64,000 nucleotides of DNA from Phascolomyces articulosus (GCA_025677815.1 JAIXMP010000050.1:124001-188000), one strand, 5' to 3'. Positions 37,773-50,199 are shown, counted from the first letter of the stretch. Translations and numbers: made by a program. The notes: generated by a model from the letters alone, not told the origin.

Positions 37773-39682
37773 TATTGTCCCTTGTATTACATTTCTTTAT
37801 ACTAAAATCAGTAGAGTTAAGCGCGATAGAATAGCCAGCTAACTAAGCTCTTATTGCTACTACTTACTACTATAAAATAATAACAAGGAAAATGTTTCCA
37901 TTCATAGTAACTAAGGAAGAAACGGAGAATCACAGGAAGAAGGAGGTGGAGATGATTAAGGAAAACGAGTAAGTGTAATAGTATGGTATGGAAAACCAAG
38001 GAGAGTAGATAAACTTCATTTAGCTGTATATATAGTAATGTTAGCCATAATAATCTTTTTTGAATTGATCATTATGGTAGTACGTAGAACTCTACAATGA
38101 TTACTTCCATAAGAATTTGATAACAACAAATGTAATAAAAAAATAGTAATATATGAAATGCCACAATTAAAAAGAAGTGCTTCTTATTATTACTTGTATA
38201 TTTCACCAATAATACAAGAATATTATTGAATATTTTTCAACTTGTTCAGTTTGCTGCGCAATCAATTATATACAAGAAATTCAGTGTTCTGTTTCAAATG
38301 TACACTCCTTTATAAGAGAGAGAGAGAGAGAGAGAGAACGGCTTTTTTTTTCTTGGTTTCTTTTGCACACCCACCGGGCTATAAAATATGCCAATTATAA
38401 TTATATGTCAACCCATGAGATTTGTTCTTTATTACTCCCCTATTATTTACACTACCTTCCCGAGCAACATGCAAGTTGTAAATTTAATCATTGCAAAATT
38501 GCTGATGGTTACATTTAAGTTATCATTATAGTATATATCCTCTTATACAATCATTTAGTAACAAGAATGATTGTTTATTATAGTTATTACGTAAAGGCAC
38601 AATTTACAGTTTATTTGTGAAGACATATAAACTATATATAAATCATACGTATTTTTAGGAATATTGCTCGTAAATCGACAAAAATAACGTATGAACTAAA
38701 TGACTCTTTTAGCAAAGCATACTTATCTTGCATATATACAATAACTTTATGGTCAAAAGCGCATCAATAATATCTCTTGATATAGAAATGGATAAACATA
38801 ATCATTTAAGAAGGAACCTAGTGGTACCCTTTGCTTTTTTACTTTTGGGTTTTTTAGGGACTCAATAATAATAATGATCGGCTATGCATGATCTTATTAT
38901 TATCACCAGCACTATCTCATGTAAAATATACATTGTGCATATAATTATAATATTAATGATAAAAATATAACTCCATACATCATGTTATGATGAGTTATAT
39001 TATTACATGTATAAACTAATAAAAAACACATAATTGAATGGTGTTGGATATAAATATATATTTTTTCCAGGAGGATTGATGATTTAGCGAGATAGTAAAT
39101 CTTTTGAAAATGACATATATATATATTCTTTATATTATAAACTGATTGAAATTCCATAGCTTTCCAAAGGCTGTATTATTTAAATACAACCTATTTTTTT
39201 TCTATATAAATAAGTATATTATATACAGTACCCAGGGTGAAAAAGTGATGTGTAAAAATAAACGTGATTAAGTAGCTTCGTATCGTATAAAAGGAGTTGC
39301 TTAAAATTTCTATCCTGCCTATCAACTACCCACTCTATTATTCTAACAATTTGAATAACCCGGTTCAGTGCATTAGATATTTATAATATACACACACCTT
39401 TGAAAAAACAATCATCAAATAACGAATTCGAATGGAGCGATGGCAACAACAAAAAAAAAAGAACAAGTAATATCATGATAGAATGATGCTATCAACAAAT
39501 CGAACTGACTTAAATGTTCGTGTAACAATAACAACTTTATAAACTCGAAGCCTAATTATTTTTCCTTATTCAGCTTCTCTTTCTTTTTTTTCCCTTCATT
39601 TTTGTTATTTATTTTACGAGCAAAACAATCACTTTTTTTTTACTCATATCACTTAATCAACTCCGAAACAAATAAAAAAAAT

Positions 39683-41018
39683 ATGTCAGGTGAAAGAGCT
39701 ACACCCATCCATCCAGATTATGCAGCTTTCTTTGAAAAAACTAGAAATCATCTACGTCCCAGTAGTGGTTTGATTACACCACAAGAATATCGTGAGAATC
39801 TTGACAAAGCAGCATCGTTAATATCGTTACCCAAGGTCATTGAAAAAGAAATGACAATTACATATAACAATATCGAAGTAAAAATAATTTTATTCCGTCC
39901 ACCCGAAAGCAAAGATGACGAACTGCTCCCCATCCTTATCTATTAGTGAGTTTAATAAAATGCCATCCATTAAATCTAACACGGTATAGTTCATCGTTTT
40001 CTTTACATCCCTCTTTCTTTAGTCATGGTGGCGGTTTCGTTTTTGGTTCAAGACATTCTCATAGCAAAGCAGTTCGTCAAGTGAGTAATATGTTTTTGAA
40101 GGATCCCTAAATTTAATGAACTGTATGCAAGAAGAAAAAAATCACTCATAAGTATGTTTGAGTATTAACAAGAAAATATAGATTTGTGTAGAAAACGATA
40201 TTTCTGTCATGTTTGTGGATTATTCGCTCGCACCAGAACATAAATATCCCACAGCTCATGAAGAATGTTATGCTGCATTTGCTTGGGTACTTGAAAGAGG
40301 GAAGGATATCCATGTGGATACATCCAAAATTGCTGTGTGTGGTGATAGTGCTGGTGGATCATTAGCTGCTGCTATTCCAAGTAATGTATAAAACAGATCT
40401 ACGTATCTATAGTATTACATCCAAAATGTTAATCAATATACAAAATAATATACATTATAAAGTCATGGCTAAGGAACGTGGTATCCAAAAAGATGTAATC
40501 AAGGCACAGATTCTGATTTATCCTTGGTTATCACCGTCAGCTGAAGCTTTCCAATCCTACCATGAATTTGGTAATGGTAATTATCCATTGAGTCTCAAGG
40601 ACATGGTGTATTATGACAAGGTTTATTTTACTCAAGAAAACAAGGACAAGTTCTCTCATCCATTATTGGCTACGGTGGATGAATTGCAATATTTACCTCC
40701 CGCCTTAGTGTTAACGGCTGAAGCGGATGTATTACGTGATGAAGGTGAAGCTTATGCACGAAAACTTACTGAAGCAGGTGTACCTACTGCATCCGTCCGA
40801 CTTATTGGGGCTGGTAAGTTTATTCCTTATCATATATTGATGTGTTGCATTACAACGTTTTTTGTTGTTTTATATGGTGATGTTATTAACAGTGATATAC
40901 CTGTATATATATGAAAAAAACAGTCCATACATACTTTAGCTCTGCCTTGGATACACCAGTTTACAAGCAAACGTTGAATATGATTAAATATCAACTCAGT
41001 GAAGCATTTAAAAAATAA
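39683..41018 (+). CDS. HSL-type alpha/beta hydrolase (GDXG esterase/lipase)
   Basis: Five exons join in phase: 39683-39945, 40023-40080, 40182-40380, 40463-40813 and 40924-41018, for 321 residues. The oxyanion motif HGGGF is at residues 89-93 and is formed across the first intron. The nucleophile Ser163 lies in GDSAGGS. The acid is likely the Asp in EADVLRDEG, and the His is in GVHTYF near the C-terminus. This is the hormone-sensitive-lipase-like family (alpha/beta hydrolase 3), which hydrolyses carboxyl esters of small or medium substrates. The true substrate cannot be read from sequence. There is no signal peptide, so it is probably cytosolic. The ATG at 39683 follows an A-rich leader and starts [13 protein letters not shown], typical of the family cap region. 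Confidence 0.9.
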
Positions 41019-41343
41019 GCTTAATCCATGATGCAAGGCAACAATAACAACAGTTTTGCAAGGAAAAAGCATTTCCCTTCCCGCAATTTTGGTATCACCC
41101 AAAATATAAAAAATTGCATAATAAATAAAGTTTGAGAATGACCGTCAAGTAAAATTTTATACTTTTTGGCAGTTGTGTGTGAGAACAATAAGGATGATGA
41201 GAAAGAAAGTGTGAAATTATACAATAGAGAAGAAGAGAGAGAGGATTATCAATATGTGAATGGATGACTGGTATGATGAACAATCACTTAGAAACTAAAG
41301 TAACTGTTATTATATTATGACTGTTATTATTAAAGTACTTTTT
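41019..41343. other. Convergent spacer
   Basis: About 325 bp between the convergent hydrolase gene and the small four-exon gene. AT-rich, with no gene seen. It should contain both polyadenylation regions. Confidence 0.5.
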
Positions 41344-42019
41344 TTAAGCTTTGTATACATTGGCGATATCGACGATCTCCCTAAAATAAAAATAGGATTG
41401 ATTAGAAAAAAAGAAGCATTCCGTTTTAATATCAACCCCTTTTTATTTTGACCATTATCTTACCAATCTCCTGCTTCTTGATCCGTATTCTTTAACAATG
41501 CTTCATATCGATTGCATACATGTTGAAGTGAGTCCACTGCATTTTGCATCATCGTAATCCTTTCGTTATCAGACACTGCCCACAATTTTTCAGAAATGAA
41601 ATCTCTTAGTTTTGTACATTCATTATAGGCGTCCTATAGTTATAAAAATATAATTATTAATTGTTGTCTTTATCATGTTAAGACCACCATTGTCATGGAA
41701 AGCTTTTTTTTTTGAAAGGAAAGGAGTGGAATGAAAAAAGAATCTAAATTACATGAGCAGTTTCATTAGACTTGACTTGGTGAGGTTCGAGCATTTGTAA
41801 CATTTCTGAAAGAAATGTAGTTGATTGTTTTGCTTGAATGATAGCTTCGTCAACACTAAAGTTCAAATTGGTGGTCTATTATAATAGATATATGTTTTTT
41901 TGACAGGTATTTTTAATGTTTTAGTAAAAGTGAAAAAAAGTATGGGGTAGAAGAATGTGTTTCATATTTTTTTTGTCAATTACTTGAAGCACGGTATATC
42001 CAGCAACTTGAGTAGCCAT
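41344..42019 (-). CDS. Small helical protein of unknown function, four exons
   Basis: Four short exons on the minus strand join in phase: 42019-41984, 41875-41753, 41633-41464 and 41380-41344, for 121 residues. Donors GTAATT, GTAATT and GTAAGA and acceptors ending in TAG support the joins. The protein starts MATQVAGYTVLQ and ends WEIVDIANVYKA. It is predicted to be almost wholly helical, with a Leu/Met heptad-like pattern in the middle (FLSEMLQMLEPHQVK) and a central NECTKLRDFISEKLW segment. There is no signal peptide, membrane span or known motif. It may be a subunit of a larger complex, but I do not recognise the family. No single exon is long enough to stand out, so it is easily missed. 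Confidence 0.6.
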
Positions 42020-44090
42020 GAGAAAAATTATATGATTAGAGAGTGGGTCAAAAAGTATAAAAAATAAAGAAGAAAAGAGAAAAAAAGAAAGCAATTGTGA
42101 AGGGCGTTTATGAACATTTTCACATGAAAATAGCTCGTCCTTTTTTTATGTTTGTGTTGCAGTTAACTTTGCGGATGAGAATTAATTTGTTGCACGTGGT
42201 TTTATAAGAACAGCTTTATGTGGAGAAATCCATTGTCTTCTTCCTTTAAGCAGACAACAATTATATGTATGGATATAGAGCATATTCAATTATCCAAATC
42301 ATAGTGGATACGAAATATGATGATTTATCGAATGTAAAGTGTACCTTATGTAATTTTAAATGCTCCATCTATTTTTTTTTTTGTTAATAATCCATCAATC
42401 TTCTGTAAAGTGAAAAACACTCAGCGTGAGAGTCAATCTATACATTATGACTGGTGCATTTAAATTAGGTATATAGAGCTGTATACTCGTGCCAAAAGGA
42501 TGTAACTATAGCCTTGTTATTAGTTAATAGGTACTAGATTAAATAGCATGGTACCTCAGAGCGGAAGAATAGTACCGAGGAAAAAAAATGTGGTGGGAAT
42601 TTTTTTTTCCATCACCCATTCTATATATTTTTGCCAGCTGGCCTTGTGCTTTTTTATTTGTATCTGTTTACAAACAAAACATTTGATTTATTAATCCATT
42701 CATGACTTGGAATAAGGCTTAGATATATACACACAAACATTATTGACACGCATCCTACATGACTATTTATGCAAGAAAAAAATTACACGACATGATCAAA
42801 TGGTTTCCCAAAAAAGTTAACCCTTTCAAAAACCCGGTCCATTGTTATAAAAAGAAATGTTACTTCAAAACTATAACCAAAGAATATTACATTTTTACGT
42901 ATTTTTTATATTGATTATATTTACATCACCATCTCAAATTCAAAGTGATTCAGCAACAATTGCAGCGAATGCCTTTTTTTTCGTGGTGGTATGCACACGT
43001 AAACATGGTTATGCTGTATAAGGTTTATGCTCAAATCTTCAAAATGTTACCAAGATTGTGTATCTATGATAATTATTCATGACGATCCCGGTATCTAATG
43101 AGGTAAAAAAAAGGTAACCATCAATAAAATGAAGGTGTTGATGCATTGGGAACATGTAATTATACCAAATAAAATAGAAGATACCCGAGTAACCAGTATT
43201 CATTATTTTCAATACTTAAGTACAACAGTAGCATAACACTTGCTAATAAACATGATGATGACACATATTCCAATGTAAGAAATTTAAAGATTCCATCAAT
43301 AACATCTTTTGTTCCTCTTATCTCGTTCAACCTTTTGAATGTCAAAGTAAAATTTCAATATTATTGTCATCTTGCTTTGAATTGATTTTTCCAGTAAAAT
43401 AATTGAAAAGACACGTCAACAAAATATTTATCTGGATAATAGCGTTGGTAATCAAAACGAATGAACCCTAATTATACCAGCGCTTCTTTCAAGTATAATG
43501 ACAAACAGAGCTAGCATAAAGTATATCCTAAATGCTTAATGCGTTTCTGAGAGGTATTCATTACTGTTGCAAACTGTTGATACAGCCAGCAATATGGTTG
43601 TATAGTAAAAATATTAGATCTTTGTTTCACCATATCGATTTCGTGACAAGCAATTATTTATTATACATTGCCAAGAATTTTTTGGATAAAGACAATCCGT
43701 CGATCTGCCGATCGCTTTTTCCGATAACATATGTTTTTCTTTGTAGTTTTAGAATAATTTGACTTCCAAAGTATAATCAAATGTCTTTTCATCCAGTAAA
43801 AGCTAAGTCTCTCCATTTTATTACTCATTATCCAAAGTATTAGAGAAACAAAATACATGATTATGGCCATGGCGACCAATTTAATTGATAGGTACCAGAT
43901 TATTTTGCTACCTCACGAACCAAAAGAGAGATAGCAGTTTACTTTTCAGCGCAACTTGTCGTGATTCGTGAGTCGATTATTACTTTAGGTACAATAAGAT
44001 GGATGTAAAAAGGCAACTCAGTGGCAGATTTCGACTTTTTTGTTATTAATTGGCTATATTATCCCATATACACATATATATCCAACAAAT
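42020..44090. other. Intergenic region upstream of the thaumatin-like pseudogene
   Basis: About 2 kb of AT-rich DNA. Short stop-free stretches on both strands (43160-43345 minus, 43532-43762 plus) have no recognisable protein content. Two weakly similar segments containing TAGGTAC near 42528 and 43890 may be remnants of a repeat. Otherwise nothing was seen. Confidence 0.45.
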
Positions 44091-44930
44091 AAGATCAAAA
44101 TTATCAAGATTGCTGCTATCTAAGCTTTCGCTGGCTTTAGCGTGGCTGCACCTACCAATTCTACATCTTCTTCTGTCGTTTATCCTTCTTCTACTCAAAC
44201 AGTATCTGCTTCTGCTTCATCTCAATCCGCCGGCGGATCTGCTACTACATCTTCTTCTTCGGGTTCACTCCCTTCTAGTAGTAGTAGCAATAGCAGTGAT
44301 AGTGGTGGTGGTAGCAATTCTATTTCATCGAGTGGCAGTGATGTTACAGTTATTGTCAAGAACAGTTGTATTTTTAGCAACCTTAAAGTCTTCAGATTAA
44401 CTAATGGTGGTGGTGATCAAGAATCTCAAGATGTTTCTGCTAGTTCATCTCACGAATTCCAAGTGGATTCCAACTGGTCCGGACGTTTTTGGGGTTGTCA
44501 CCAAGTTGAAGCCAACTGTGACCAATATGGTTCTGCTGCCTCTCTCGCAGAATTTTTGTTCAAATGTTATGAAGGAAGTGATTTCTATGATATTTCATTC
44601 GTCGATGGTTTCAATTTACTATTGGGTATCGAACTTGAAGGACGGTCTGGTGGTGGTGATAATTATAACTGTGGCTCACCTACTCGTTCAAGCTTACCAA
44701 CATGTTCTGACGAATTGAAGGGTAATGATGGCTCATGTAAGAGTGCCTGTGCTGCTTTCGGTACTGACGAATATTGTTGGACTGGTGAATACAATTCTCC
44801 CGACAAATGAAAAGCCAGTCAATATGCTGACAAGTTCAAGTCTGGTTGTCCCGATGCTTGTAGTTATGCCTATGATGATGCCAAAAGTACATATGGATGC
44901 AAGGCTAGTAAATATACCGTGAACTTTTGA
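44091..44930 (+). pseudogene. Thaumatin-like protein pseudogene with premature stop
   Basis: One frame from about 44091 to 44930 reads as a thaumatin-like protein. It has a signal-peptide-like start (IKIIKIAAI, stop, AFAGFSVAAP), a Ser/Gly-rich linker, then the thaumatin fold: VTVIVKNSC, NWSGRFWGC, DFYDISFVDGFNL, DEYCWTGEYNSPDK, and after a stop SGCPDACSYAYDDAKSTYGC. Three lesions are visible. No ATG is present where the signal peptide should begin. A TAA lies at 44121-44123 in the signal peptide. A TGA lies at 44808-44810 exactly where the family has a Cys (SPDxC). The first two could be rescued by an unseen upstream exon; the third cannot be spliced out. Thaumatin-like proteins of fungi are secreted and some bind or cut beta-1,3-glucan. 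The rest of the frame is open, so inactivation looks recent. Confidence 0.8.
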
Positions 44931-47361
44931 CCATAAATAATATCCTACAGATCCACGTTTGTATAATCGTTACCCTATATACAATATACTTAGAAAATAA
45001 AATCGTTTGGCAGCTGGTTTGCATCAATATATTTTTATACTTGAAAAAAAAAACTTACAAGTTTCATGAAAAGTTGTCTATTTAGTGGGATGGTTTTGAA
45101 CAAAAATGTACCCTCTTTTGAATGTAATCAATAAGCCTATGTATGAATATCATGTTCAAATAGGTACTAATCAATAGTTGGAAAGAACAGTATAACAAAT
45201 CTATGATCATGTAAAAATACCTGATTAACACGGTTTTATAAACAGGTAACGGCATTACTTTTATTGATTAAAAAGCTTAAGATTCATAAATAAAATGATC
45301 TTTATTATTAATCATTCAATCACTTTGTACATTATAATGGATTGATTAACTTTCACAAACAAAAAAAACTTCATGGCAACACACTTGATATTTTATTGAT
45401 ATAGTCTGTGCATCCGGAACTAATCAGTAAAAAATTGATCAATTTAAAAAACAAAAGGTCACTATTTTCCAATTGTTCAAGAATAAACGATAGCGTGTTT
45501 TTATTATCAAAGACTTTTAACATGAAGCTAAACTAATAACGTCAAACACTTAAAGAAGTTTATAATAGTTATTATTATTTGATTGTTGTCTTTCATGGTT
45601 AAATTCATTGTTCATGATTAAACAACAGATCAATGTTGTAAAAGAGCACGTAATAAATGCACACATATTCGATCTATACTGTTTTATTGCCATGGGGTCG
45701 GTGCATTCGAAAACCCTTCCTAAATTAAAAAACGAATCACAACACCAACAAAATAGATCTATACAATCTTTTTTTAATAAAAACGGAAACTTTAAAGTTT
45801 ATAATATTTAAAAAAATAAGTATTTATTTATCAAACTATTTCTATTCTATTCTATTTATTACAACAACGAGGGTGTTTTATGCCAGCAGGGTGGGGTACG
45901 CTTCCCCCATATTTACCGGACGCATGCACGGTGGCCGCCGATTTTAATATGTGGGGAAGCGAACCCCAAGAGAAAAAAGGAAAAAGAGAGAAAAAAGAAA
46001 GCGCGAAAAAAAAAGGGTCTTTTTATATTTAATTAAAGCTCCGATATGTGTATCTATGGGGTGTTAATTATATGAATTAAGAAGTATTAATAAAAAAAAG
46101 TTAGAGTGTGAATGTCAAAAAAAAGTAGACAATGTCGTTGCCATGGAAATAAAGTTACAAGTGATTCCTGGCGTGGTGTACCTTGTTCACTGACCTATTT
46201 TTGTTTCAGTTGATCACAAACAAGGATCTGCATCAGTGCATATTGCTTCAGAGCACAAATACAGGTCTACTTTGCCTATCTCCAACTCTTTTGATAAACC
46301 TTCGAGCCTTTAGGTAAAACAAATCTTAATGGGTGGATCAGATGCGATACTGAGCAGTTGGATTGTGCTTGCTTGCTTTTTTTCAGAGATTCGATGATAG
46401 ATCAATTCAAGGTAATACAGCTTTGGCGTAATTTATCTGTAATCATTTTAGGGAATCAATCATTTTTTATCATACTTCCAGGAATAGAATTTAAAGAATT
46501 GCGCACTCTCATAGATAATATACATTATCTATTTTTTCTAAATATGTTTATCAAAACTGGTTGTGTCATGTTCATTTGCTGTAAAATATAGAAAATTTAT
46601 ACAATTGCAAGGAAAATAACGGCTAACCTAATGTTATTTCATATGTGATACTAGAGAGTAATTGAGCTATACTACATAAATATGATATTTATTCTTTGTT
46701 TATCTTCTTCAGCTACGTCAAGTATGCTGTTATGTAAATTGGACTATGCTATTTATACCAAGGAAAAAGTAAAATTTATACAATTGTAAAAGGTCTATGT
46801 ATAACCTTGATTGTATGCATTGGTTAAAGTTGGGTCTAAAAAGTCTAGTGTATCGTAGTAATACAATGGTTTTTTTTTAATTTTGTTTACAAGCCCGTAT
46901 TAAACTCAATAAATTATACGTACTCTTGCTATATTATAGATGGTACAAATATAGTAATTATGGATCTACTGTATAACAACTATATATAATTCCAAAACGA
47001 GGCATTCTGACCAGAACTTTCTAGAATTACAATATGATTATAGATGAGAATAACATTTATGCTCATGAATTTGGTATTAAAAAACTTTTTATTCGAAAAA
47101 ATATAATATATGATGAGATGATGGTAATAATCATGTTGAGAAATTACCAAAGATACGCATTGAAGAAGTGTAGATTATATACATATTTGTTTGTGTAAAT
47201 GATCAGTATATATACTATATGTTCTTTTTATAGTAAAGTAGATCAGGGTATTATATTTTTCATATTTTTTTTATAGAGAGTTAAAGAGTATCACGCTATT
47301 AATAATGAGATGGTGAGAGAGGGAGAAAAGGGTATTATATTGATAAACCACCATATTTTTT
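44931..47361. other. Intergenic region with a small hairpin element
   Basis: About 2.4 kb, AT-rich. It holds the 75-bp inverted-repeat element at 45893-45967. A plus-strand frame with ATG at about 45692 would give a 39-residue peptide beginning MGSVHSKTLP. The segment 46190-46320 is open in two plus-strand frames for over 35 codons after a TTTCAG. Both are too short to call as genes. Two copies of AAAATTTATACAATTG occur near 46590 and 46770. Confidence 0.4.
45893..45967. repeat. 75-bp GC-rich inverted-repeat (hairpin) element
   Basis: The left arm GGGGTACGCTTCCCC and the right arm GGGGAAGCGAACCCC pair with one mismatch, and both arms continue inward to ATAT with a one-base offset. The interior is GC-rich (GGACGCATGCACGGTGGCCGCC) in an otherwise AT-rich spacer, so it looks foreign to its surroundings. 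No target-site duplication could be made out at the edges. It could be a small foldback or miniature transposon end, or a structured regulatory site. Confidence 0.5.
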
Positions 47362-49182
47362 TTATTGAGGAGGCTTTTGATCAGATGGCTGAGGTTGCAA
47401 TGGATCATTTTGTTCATGTGGTATTACTACAGGAGTTGTTGATATTGAATGAGTATTAGGAGTCAGGTTTGGATTAGGGATTGCAGTAATTGTTGGTGTT
47501 GATGTATTTACGGTGGATGTGGATGAAGTAGCCGGTGATGATACCATGGCAACAGTAGGTGAGATACCAGCGACGGTAGATGAGTTACTAGGTCCAGCTG
47601 CATTTGTAGATGTACCCACTGATGTTGCTGTTGTTGCGTTATTATTTGTCGTTGTTGTGCCATAAAATCTTTCGGGAGAATATTTTGTCTGCAAGGTTTG
47701 TAATAAGGTATGATTTTCTGGTCGTTGAAATTCACGCATGAATTCGGCCCACTCTCCGGTATTGAAATTGTGTAAAAGCTTGCGGCCCGACACCTGTTTA
47801 CTTAGCAACAAGAATCCACGACCTACAATAGAACACATTTGAAAAATACGTTCTCCAATGGTTAATCGACGTCGTATGGCCTCCCAATTCGTATTCACCA
47901 AGACTTTTTCAATTTCGGACCGACATTGAACAAGAATAGGTCGAGTATCATCATTTTGTTGTTGTTGTTTTTCTAATTCCAAGTCGCGATAGGCTAAATA
48001 CAGTTGGAAATATTCGAAATTGAAATATACGCCTGCATTTCTTGGTGCGAAATCACAATCATAATGAGCTGGTAAATTGGCAAATGTGGCGAATCGATGG
48101 AGTGGCGATGACAAGCTGGCTGAATTAGATCGATCTTGAATAATAAGTTTTACATCATCATCAACTACATTGGCTTGGTGAAATAAATCAGCTTCAGGTA
48201 CTTTAAGTATATCTTGAATTATTTCACTTCCTATAAATTGTTTTTTTTTGTCAGTGTATCATAAAAATGGAGAGATAAAGTGAGATAATAAAGAAAGAGG
48301 AAAGGAGGATACATTACGTCGAACAGAGTATTCTTTGTCGCGTGGACTTGCCTTCTTTGGTCGTTTACTTCCATCCTTTGCATCATTCACATTACTTTTA
48401 CGTTTTCCCGTTCCACCAACGGCCGGGACAGCGGGTGAGGTTACCGAAGCTAATGCAGCCTGTAATAATTGCTGAGGTGATGCTTCTGTGCCTGCGGCTG
48501 CTGCTGCTGCCGCGGCCGCGGCCGCCGCAGCAGAAAATACCTCTTGGGTTGGATGCTGATGTTGTTGTAATTGTTGAAATAATGAAAGAGAGGGTGTTGT
48601 TGATGATGATGCAGAAGAAGTTGGGTTATTAGCAGTAGTAGCGGCAGCTGCTGCAGCTGCTGCAGCCATTTTGAAAGGATCATATTCGTTCGTATTCGTA
48701 GTAGCAGTAGGTGGAGGGGCTTGTGGATTGGTATTAAACAAATGATCTTGTTGAGTTGTACCGGTCACATTGACGGCATAGACTTGACCTTCTTGACGAA
48801 ACATTACTTTGGGCATATGAGGTACTTTAAGAAAGGCAACATTATCTCCTAAAGCATGACATAAAGCAAAAAACATGGCAGCTGTTTGCATAGGTGAGCG
48901 TTGCGTTTTAATATCTTTGACACACTGATAAAATCGTAATATTCGATCATCGCTAAGAATATCAGCTAACGTGGGGGATAAGAATAAACAATCCTCTGGT
49001 TGTTGCTGTTGTTGTTGATGATGATGATGCACTGTGGATGCTGAAGGTGTTGGTGAAGATGTTACAACCGTTGGGTTACTGGTATTATTATTATTGTTAC
49101 CACCATTATTGTTATTATTCGTACCAGCAGCTGCTGACATATTAACGCGAAAAGTATCTTGTGGCGATGAACCAGGATCCAT
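47362..49182 (-). CDS. Q/A-rich probable nuclear protein, family not recognised
   Basis: Two exons on the minus strand, 49182-48318 and 48230-47362, join in phase (donor GTAATG, acceptor TATAG) for 577 residues. The first part holds Asn, His and Gln runs, then a conserved-looking helical block (SPTLADILSDDRILRFYQCV to VPHMPKVMFRQEGQVYAVNV). Two polyAla tracts and a basic KRKSN...KRPKK cluster that resembles a bipartite nuclear localisation signal follow. The second exon carries another ordered block with FAPRNAGVYFNFEYFQLYLA and LTIGERIFQMCSIVGRGFLL, then a Thr/Asn/Pro-rich tail. Ordered islands in low-complexity sequence plus the nuclear signal suggest a transcription or chromatin cofactor. 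I cannot name a family, and no DNA-binding motif was recognised. Confidence 0.75.
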
Positions 49183-50199
49183 TATGCAAAAGGGTGGGGG
49201 GGAAAGAAAAGAGAGACGAGGGAGGAAGAGAAAAAAGGTGGTTTTGTTATTTCAGTTAAAAATTATAAAAAGAAAAACGCCTTTTTTGTTGCAGATTTGA
49301 AAAGTGGTTTTGTTCCTGAATATAAAAAACGTGTAATAGAATGATCAATGTGCTATCTTTCTAATTTTTTTTTTACTTGTGGATTGTATTGAGTTCAAGG
49401 ACTAAATGGAGTTTCCGGTTTGGTGGAAACAGAAAAAAAAGGGAAGAAGAAGTTATGTGCGAGCCGTAAAAAATAGTTTCCGGTCGTGAAAAGAAAAGTA
49501 ACGATTGGATTTTGATTAAAACAAAAATTTGAGAGAAAAAAATGGATGGATGGGAGAAACAGTCACCGGTTCGGGCCCCCTTTTCTTTCGCAATGTGCCC
49601 GCAAATGGATATCATTGCGAGGACTACACGCATTACAAAAAGAGCTTCGGAGTTCGGGACTCTTTCCTTTCTTGTTAGATGTTTTTAATGATGTTGTTAT
49701 TCGTGTCATCTTTGAATTATTATGACAGTAGTATTTTATAATATAATAAACATAATGCACGCCAATTGACGTATTCATGGGAACTTACGCTTTTATTGGT
49801 ATTCAATAAAATAGACTTTAACCTTCAGTCCATAAATCATTAACTGGCAAATATCGTAACACTGCTTCTAAATTGATTTCCCCAAATATGTATGTTTTTG
49901 CCGACGAATTTTAACAATCTTTTTGGCTTAATTGCTTCTTCTAAAGTCCATAAACGTTAAAAATGTTGTTGTTCGCTTTCATCTAAAAATATTTTGCGAG
50001 AGAAATCAAGTACAAGTGCAACAGTGAAATAAGCACTTCCGTATATATGATGCATTTTGTATATTTCGTATTGTTTTTCTTCTTTATTGTCTTGATTGAT
50101 GCATAATTGATCACATCATATATATTTGATGTTGAATCGTTGAGATATTTACTGAATGATGCCTTCAGCTTTGACGTATTGAAAAGTAGTGATTATGGT
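49183..50199. other. Intergenic region upstream of the Q/A-rich gene
   Basis: About 1 kb. The part next to 49183 is A/G-rich and should be the promoter of the Q/A-rich gene. A stop-free minus-strand stretch at 49563-49778 includes SSFCNACSPRNDIHLRAHC, which has a zinc-finger-like spacing but no supporting context. Nothing else was recognised. Confidence 0.4.

Larger units (their letters stand above)
32867..39682. other. 6.8 kb gene-poor region upstream of Myb gene
   Basis: This stretch is AT-rich with CT/AG microsatellites (33409-33433, 38315-38338), homopolymers and many short stop-free shadows. No recognisable gene, tRNA or rRNA was found on either strand. The only segment that stands out is a 495-base stop-free minus-strand frame at 37278-37772, listed separately. 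The leftmost few hundred bases should contain the Myb promoter, and the rightmost hundred the promoter of the hydrolase gene. Confidence 0.55.

Noticed and set aside
44050..44400. Leu-rich plus-strand frame over the thaumatin-like N-terminus
   Set aside because: It is the shifted reading of the Ser/Thr linker. The thaumatin signature is in the other frame.
44808..44810. TGA at a conserved Cys position of the thaumatin-like gene as a selenocysteine codon
   Set aside because: Selenoproteins do occur in a few early-branching fungi, but this frame also has a TAA in its signal peptide and lacks a start codon. No thaumatin-like selenoprotein is known to me, and the Cys takes part in a disulfide. 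A nonsense mutation is simpler.
48342..48683. Long open frames opposite and overlapping the Q/A-rich gene
   Set aside because: They arise from trinucleotide repeats that leave several frames open. Only the spliced minus-strand frame has ordered protein-like blocks and consistent splice sites.
49563..49778. Possible zinc finger SSFCNACSPRNDIHLRAHC on the minus strand
   Set aside because: The Cys/His spacing is suggestive but it stands alone, without neighbouring exons or a consistent gene model.
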